From assembly GCA_036378735.1 (NCBI GenBank), contig DASUVX010000011.1, forward strand, positions 1-5,306: DNA of 5,306 nucleotides, written 5' to 3'. Under the pieces are notes generated by a model. The model searched no databases. It was not told the origin of the DNA and was given only the letters and a program-made list of their open reading frames with translations. Every line of letters begins with the position of its first letter. Position 1 is the first letter of the stretch. The position numbers and the translations under genes were made by a program. This DNA comes from GCA-003244245 sp036378735. Lineage in GTDB: Bacteria > Actinomycetota > Actinomycetes > Mycobacteriales > Pseudonocardiaceae. Positions 4,842-5,306 of this stretch are shown piece after piece.

Positions 4842-5306
4842 CTGACTCCTCCCATCCCTGGTTGATCGCTGATCGAGACCCAACAAGACGTCCCCTTCGC
4901 TCCCCTCCCATTACAGGAGGTTCCTCACTACTACGGGACGTTCCGCCCTCCCTGGCACGCCACCGGTACTCCGCCACTCGCGGTTCTTCACCACTTGCGG
5001 CTCTCCCTCTCGCCATCCGTGTCAACCCACGGATCACTGTTTCGTGTCAAGGAGTTCTCCTGTTCCGTTGTGGAGCCCGGACTGAGCTCGCGCCACCTTC
5101 ATGCCGGACACCGCCAGACCAATAAGTAGGCACCCGCCTGGCTTATCCCAGGACAGCATTAAGGCCCTGGTTTTGATGTCATCTCCGCTTTACGACACGT
5201 CATCAGCGGTTCACTTTCGTTCGCCTTCTCAGCCCACACCTGCCGCATCATGTGCGGCTTTTCCCCAACGCTCACCACGACGGTCTTCAGCCAACGCAAC
5301 TTGGGG
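4842..5306 (-). ncRNA. Group II intron 5' RNA region (part of domains I-IV), no gene
   Basis: No plausible protein gene occupies these 465 bases; open frames here resemble no known protein. Several perfect hairpins fit a folded intron RNA: CCCCAA/TTGGGG (5263-5268 with 5301-5306), GCCGCA/TGCGGC (5242-5258), ATCCGTG/CACGGAT with a 6-nt loop (5015-5034), AGGAG/CTCCT (5050-5061) and CCTCC/GGAGG (4904-4920). The minus-strand stretch GGCGAACGAAAGTGAACC and the nearby GTGTCGTAAAG look like conserved domain I segments of bacterial group II introns. Individual domain borders and exon-binding sites were not assigned. The 5' splice site lies beyond the window. Confidence 0.7.
4845..4853 (-). promoter_or_regulatory. 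Ribosome binding site of the intron maturase
   Basis: GGGAGGAGT on the minus strand ends 3 nt before the ATG at 4841, with the AGGAG core 4-8 nt upstream. It decides this start over an in-frame upstream option at 4886, which has no family similarity in its extra residues. In group II introns this region is often a maturase-binding part of domain IV; that is family knowledge and not shown here. Confidence 0.65.

Larger units (their letters stand above)
553..5306 (-). mobile_element. Group II intron with maturase ORF, split by a nested element; 5' end beyond window
   Basis: This is a retroelement made of a self-splicing ribozyme and a reverse transcriptase/maturase in domain IV. Reading the minus strand, the window holds a structured 5' region (5306 to 4842), the maturase start at 4841, a 2.94 kb foreign element inside the maturase, the maturase 3' part, domain V (626-593) and domain VI (589 to about 553). 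The 3' boundary is placed at 552/553. There the flanking DNA returns to the transposase motif in frame (TTC GA, followed in related transposases by C AAC), and the bulged branch A at 559 is then 7 nt from the end. The boundary is uncertain by one or two bases. The GUGYG-type 5' end is not reached. The insertion is antisense to the interrupted transposase. Confidence 0.88.

Noticed and set aside
1..5306. CRISPR array, tRNA, rRNA or toxin-antitoxin module.
   Set aside because: No regularly spaced repeats, cloverleaf or rRNA signatures were seen, and the small proteins match recombinase-associated families better than toxin-antitoxin pairs.

Overview
This high-GC window uses GTG and TTG starts alongside ATG, and its protein families (IS3-type transposase, bacterial group II intron reverse transcriptase, large serine recombinase with zinc ribbon) suggest an actinobacterium. 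No host housekeeping gene is visible: the whole window is mobile DNA, and its layout is a three-level nest.

Level 1 (1-552, + strand) is part of an IS3-family DDE transposase. The first two catalytic aspartates are present. The frame then breaks inside the conserved GSCF-D motif, five codons before the expected catalytic glutamate. Level 2 (553 to beyond 5306, - strand) is a group II intron inserted there in antisense orientation. Its domains V and VI are at 554-626. Its maturase gene is split into a 3' part (616-1641) and a 5' part (4579-4841). The structured 5' RNA region occupies 4842-5306. The intron 5' end and the rest of the insertion sequence lie outside the window.

Level 3 is a serine-recombinase element of about 2.94 kb between two copies of GTCGG (1637-1641 and 4579-4583). 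It sits in the codons for the G-V-P-T-V-A-D-R block of the reverse transcriptase. Removing it rejoins the two parts in frame to a 427-residue reverse transcriptase/maturase. It carries three genes in the same direction as the maturase: a DUF5372-like protein, a DUF6788-like Cys-rich protein and a 683-residue large serine recombinase with an extra C-terminal helix-turn-helix.

Joining the two element ends on paper gives a candidate attP with a strong dyad (14 of 20 positions match between the arms) centred on GG. This sets the boundaries at near-base resolution. The likely order of events is: IS3 element, then retrohoming of the intron into the transposase gene, then recombinase-mediated integration into the intron maturase gene. 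The element lies wholly in the domain IV coding region and leaves the domain V/VI ribozyme core intact, so both precise excision and hitchhiking on the intron are conceivable.
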